This document shows, piece by piece, positions 37,301 to 37,644 of a stretch of 37,644 nt of DNA. The stretch spans positions 1 through 37,644 of the forward strand of contig JAUHYR010000020.1 of the NCBI GenBank assembly GCA_030426475.1, given 5' to 3'. The DNA is from Bacteroidia bacterium (GTDB lineage Bacteria; Bacteroidota; Bacteroidia; Flavobacteriales_E; Vicingaceae). The translations under genes and the position numbers were made by a program. Position 1 is the stretch's first letter. Each line of letters starts with the position of its first letter. Below the pieces are notes generated by a model, which saw nothing but the letters and a program-made list of their open reading frames with translations, was not told where the DNA came from and ran no database searches.

Positions 37301-37644
37301 TTATGCAGGTCAGTCTTCTTTAGTTGTTGTTTTCAGAAATATTGGAAGGTGGGGAAATAATCTTTATTTAGATAATATTAATTTATCGGGTGGTGTGCAA
37401 AAGCCGGTTGCTTCTTTTAGTCCTAGCTCAAATAGTATTTGTCCTAGTGACTGTATCTCTTTTACAGATAATTCAACAAATAGTCCTACTTCATGGAATT
37501 GGTCTTTTAGTGGAGGTAATCCATCTTCTAGTACATCACAAAATCCAACTAATATTTGTTATGCTAATCCGGGAACATACAATGTTCAGTTAATTGTTAG
37601 CAATTCTGGTGGAAGCGATACTATTACTCAAATAATTACTGTTA
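34314..37644 (+). CDS. Large secreted protein: sortilin/Asp-box-like propeller, PKD domains, anchor J module; 3' end beyond the window
   Basis: The reading frame is open from the ATG at 34314 to the window end (1110 residues seen). It has a signal peptide (MNRIYIIFIASLFLVISSSISAQ) and a charged helical region at about 25-100. A beta-propeller region follows at about 100-758, with eleven Asp-box-like motifs of the form (K/R)STNGGTSW. A PKD domain is at about 764-852 (SWSWNVTPSTG, then NPGTYTISLTATN), a choice-of-anchor J module at about 853-1025, and a second PKD domain from about 1030 (SWNWSFSGGNPSSS, NPGTYNVQLIVS). Such proteins in Bacteroidota usually end in a T9SS sorting domain, which must lie past the window. 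It may be a glycan-binding protein or peptidase-associated propeller, and no catalytic residues are evident. Confidence 0.9.
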   Translation, partial: MNRIYIIFIASLFLVISSSISAQKWVDMMNDTEANFYDIQKEFNAYWADKDHTEKGHGWKQFKRWEYIMEQRLYPHGDRAIMNRAMMDYYNNVHLKKNTQNGKAANWTLVGPTSAIPSNGGGMGRINFVRFDPANSNTVFVGSPGGGLWKSTNSGNSWSNLNTDNLPVIGCSDLAIDPNNSNIMYLATGDGDGSDTYSIGVLKSTNGGTTWNTTGLNWNVTQARTIRKLIINPSNTNILIAATSNGIYRTTNGGTSWTQIITGSFRDLEFKPNNPNTVYATTDQFYVSTNGGVSFTQVTSGLPAANASNRMAIAVTPANANYVYVLSSDNSSGYGGVYRSTNSGTSFSTMSTTPNILGYSVTGSGSGGQGWYDLAIAASNTNANEIVVGGVNIWRSTNGGSSFSIIAHWYGASGTPYVHADVHDLIYLPGSGTTIWAGCDGGTFRTTNNGTSWSDRSANLQIGQLYRLSTSATNTSLNLSGWQDNGTNRVNGTSWSRVIGGDGMECIIDHSNANIMYGELYYGDIDKSTNGGNSFSNIVSSGGSGVNSNGNWVTPYIMHPTNANTLLVGKDNLYRSTNGGTSWNTLGAMTGTTSKVNAIAYASSNTNYIYASKNTKLFKSTNGGTSFTDITSGLPNSSITYIAISNTDPNKVWVTFSGYSSANKVFMTTNGGTTWTNYSTGLPNLPVNCVVYENGSADGVYVGTDVGVYFRDNTMSNWVSYMTGLPNVIINELEIQYTAGKIRAATYGRGIWESDLFSSSGAAPVANFTSNQQSGCPGTQINFTDLSNFNPTSWSWNVTPSTGVTYVGATNSTSQNPMIVFANPGTYTISLTATNVNGSNNHTKNNYITISATQILPLVEGFSGAFVPANWSNNDLANDGFTWLKNTSVGGYGTSSESAWFENYTNNSAGSYDELWTPIYDVSTSSSLSLSFDVSYARYNSTYSDTMAVLVSTDCGSSFTQVWMQGGTTLATVPDNTNSFTPSSSQWKTINVNLNAYAGQSSLVVVFRNIGRWGNNLYLDNINLSGGVQKPVASFSPSSNSICPSDCISFTDNSTNSPTSWNWSFSGGNPSSSTSQNPTNICYANPGTYNVQLIVSNSGGSDTITQIITV

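Noticed and set aside
37390-37593. Short plus-strand frame of 67 codons near the window end
   Set aside because: Out of frame with the PKD-containing gene, which runs open through the same bases and explains them.

Overview
The window is AT-rich chromosomal DNA from a Bacteroidota bacterium, most likely a free-living member of the Flavobacteriales. The placement is by gene content, not by a marker tree. The evidence is: secreted proteins with the C-terminal type IX secretion (T9SS) sorting domain; Bacteroidota promoter boxes (TTG, 17-23 bp, TAnnTTTG) at several genes; no recognisable Shine-Dalgarno sequences, with A/T-rich leaders instead; a DUF3822 gene beside rsmD; a sensor kinase with a two-component-regulator propeller and Y_Y_Y domain; and TlpA-type lipoprotein-like thioredoxins. 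I see no tRNA, rRNA, CRISPR array, insertion sequence, integrase, phage or plasmid gene. No gene-free stretch reaches 300 bp; the longest is 34111-34313 (203 bp).

Layout. 1-5084: partial kynureninase (tryptophan catabolism), divergent from single-chain glycine dehydrogenase gcvP, then a secreted T9SS protein ending in a strong hairpin terminator. 5154-6830: SRPBCC protein and pyrE (overlapping), divergent from a NUDIX hydrolase. 6811-16152: a long minus-strand run, in transcription order fumarylacetoacetase, Rel (ppGpp), CTP synthase, a three-helix membrane protein, DUF3822 protein, rsmD, coaD and a thioredoxin-fold protein that has lost both catalytic cysteines. 16314-20666: a 1450-residue modular T9SS protein with its own terminator. 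20763-23252: an apparent operon of TlpA-like thioredoxin, SCO1-type copper chaperone and a lysine-rich secreted peptide. 23247-23788: DUF167 and rhodanese genes. 23866-26865: a periplasmic propeller/Y_Y_Y sensor histidine kinase with no partner regulator in view. 26866-32017: purB, an EI24/CysZ-like membrane protein, a PorE-like protein without the OmpA domain, and clpX. 32014-34110: a lipoprotein, folA and thyA in one overlapping minus-strand cluster. 34314-end: a large secreted propeller/PKD protein running off the window.

How the genes work together. Three nucleotide routes are represented: pyrimidine (pyrE, pyrG, thyA with its folate partner folA), purine (purB), and ppGpp control (rel). 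Kynureninase and fumarylacetoacetase point to aromatic amino-acid degradation. The TlpA-like/SCO pair fits copper and thiol handling for the CuA site of cytochrome oxidase. The T9SS cargo proteins suggest a surface-attached or polymer-degrading lifestyle.

Most of the window is ordinary core genome. I did not find a clear undescribed defence, mobile or secondary-metabolite system. The best leads are the cysteine-less thioredoxin, the TlpA-SCO-lysine-rich peptide operon, the orphan sensor kinase, the OmpA-less PorE-like protein, and the use of hairpin terminators only after the T9SS cargo genes. Several starts are placed downstream of the longest reading frame (gcvP, pyrG, the 3993 gene, the DUF3822 gene), using ATG codons and, for the first three, promoter positions.
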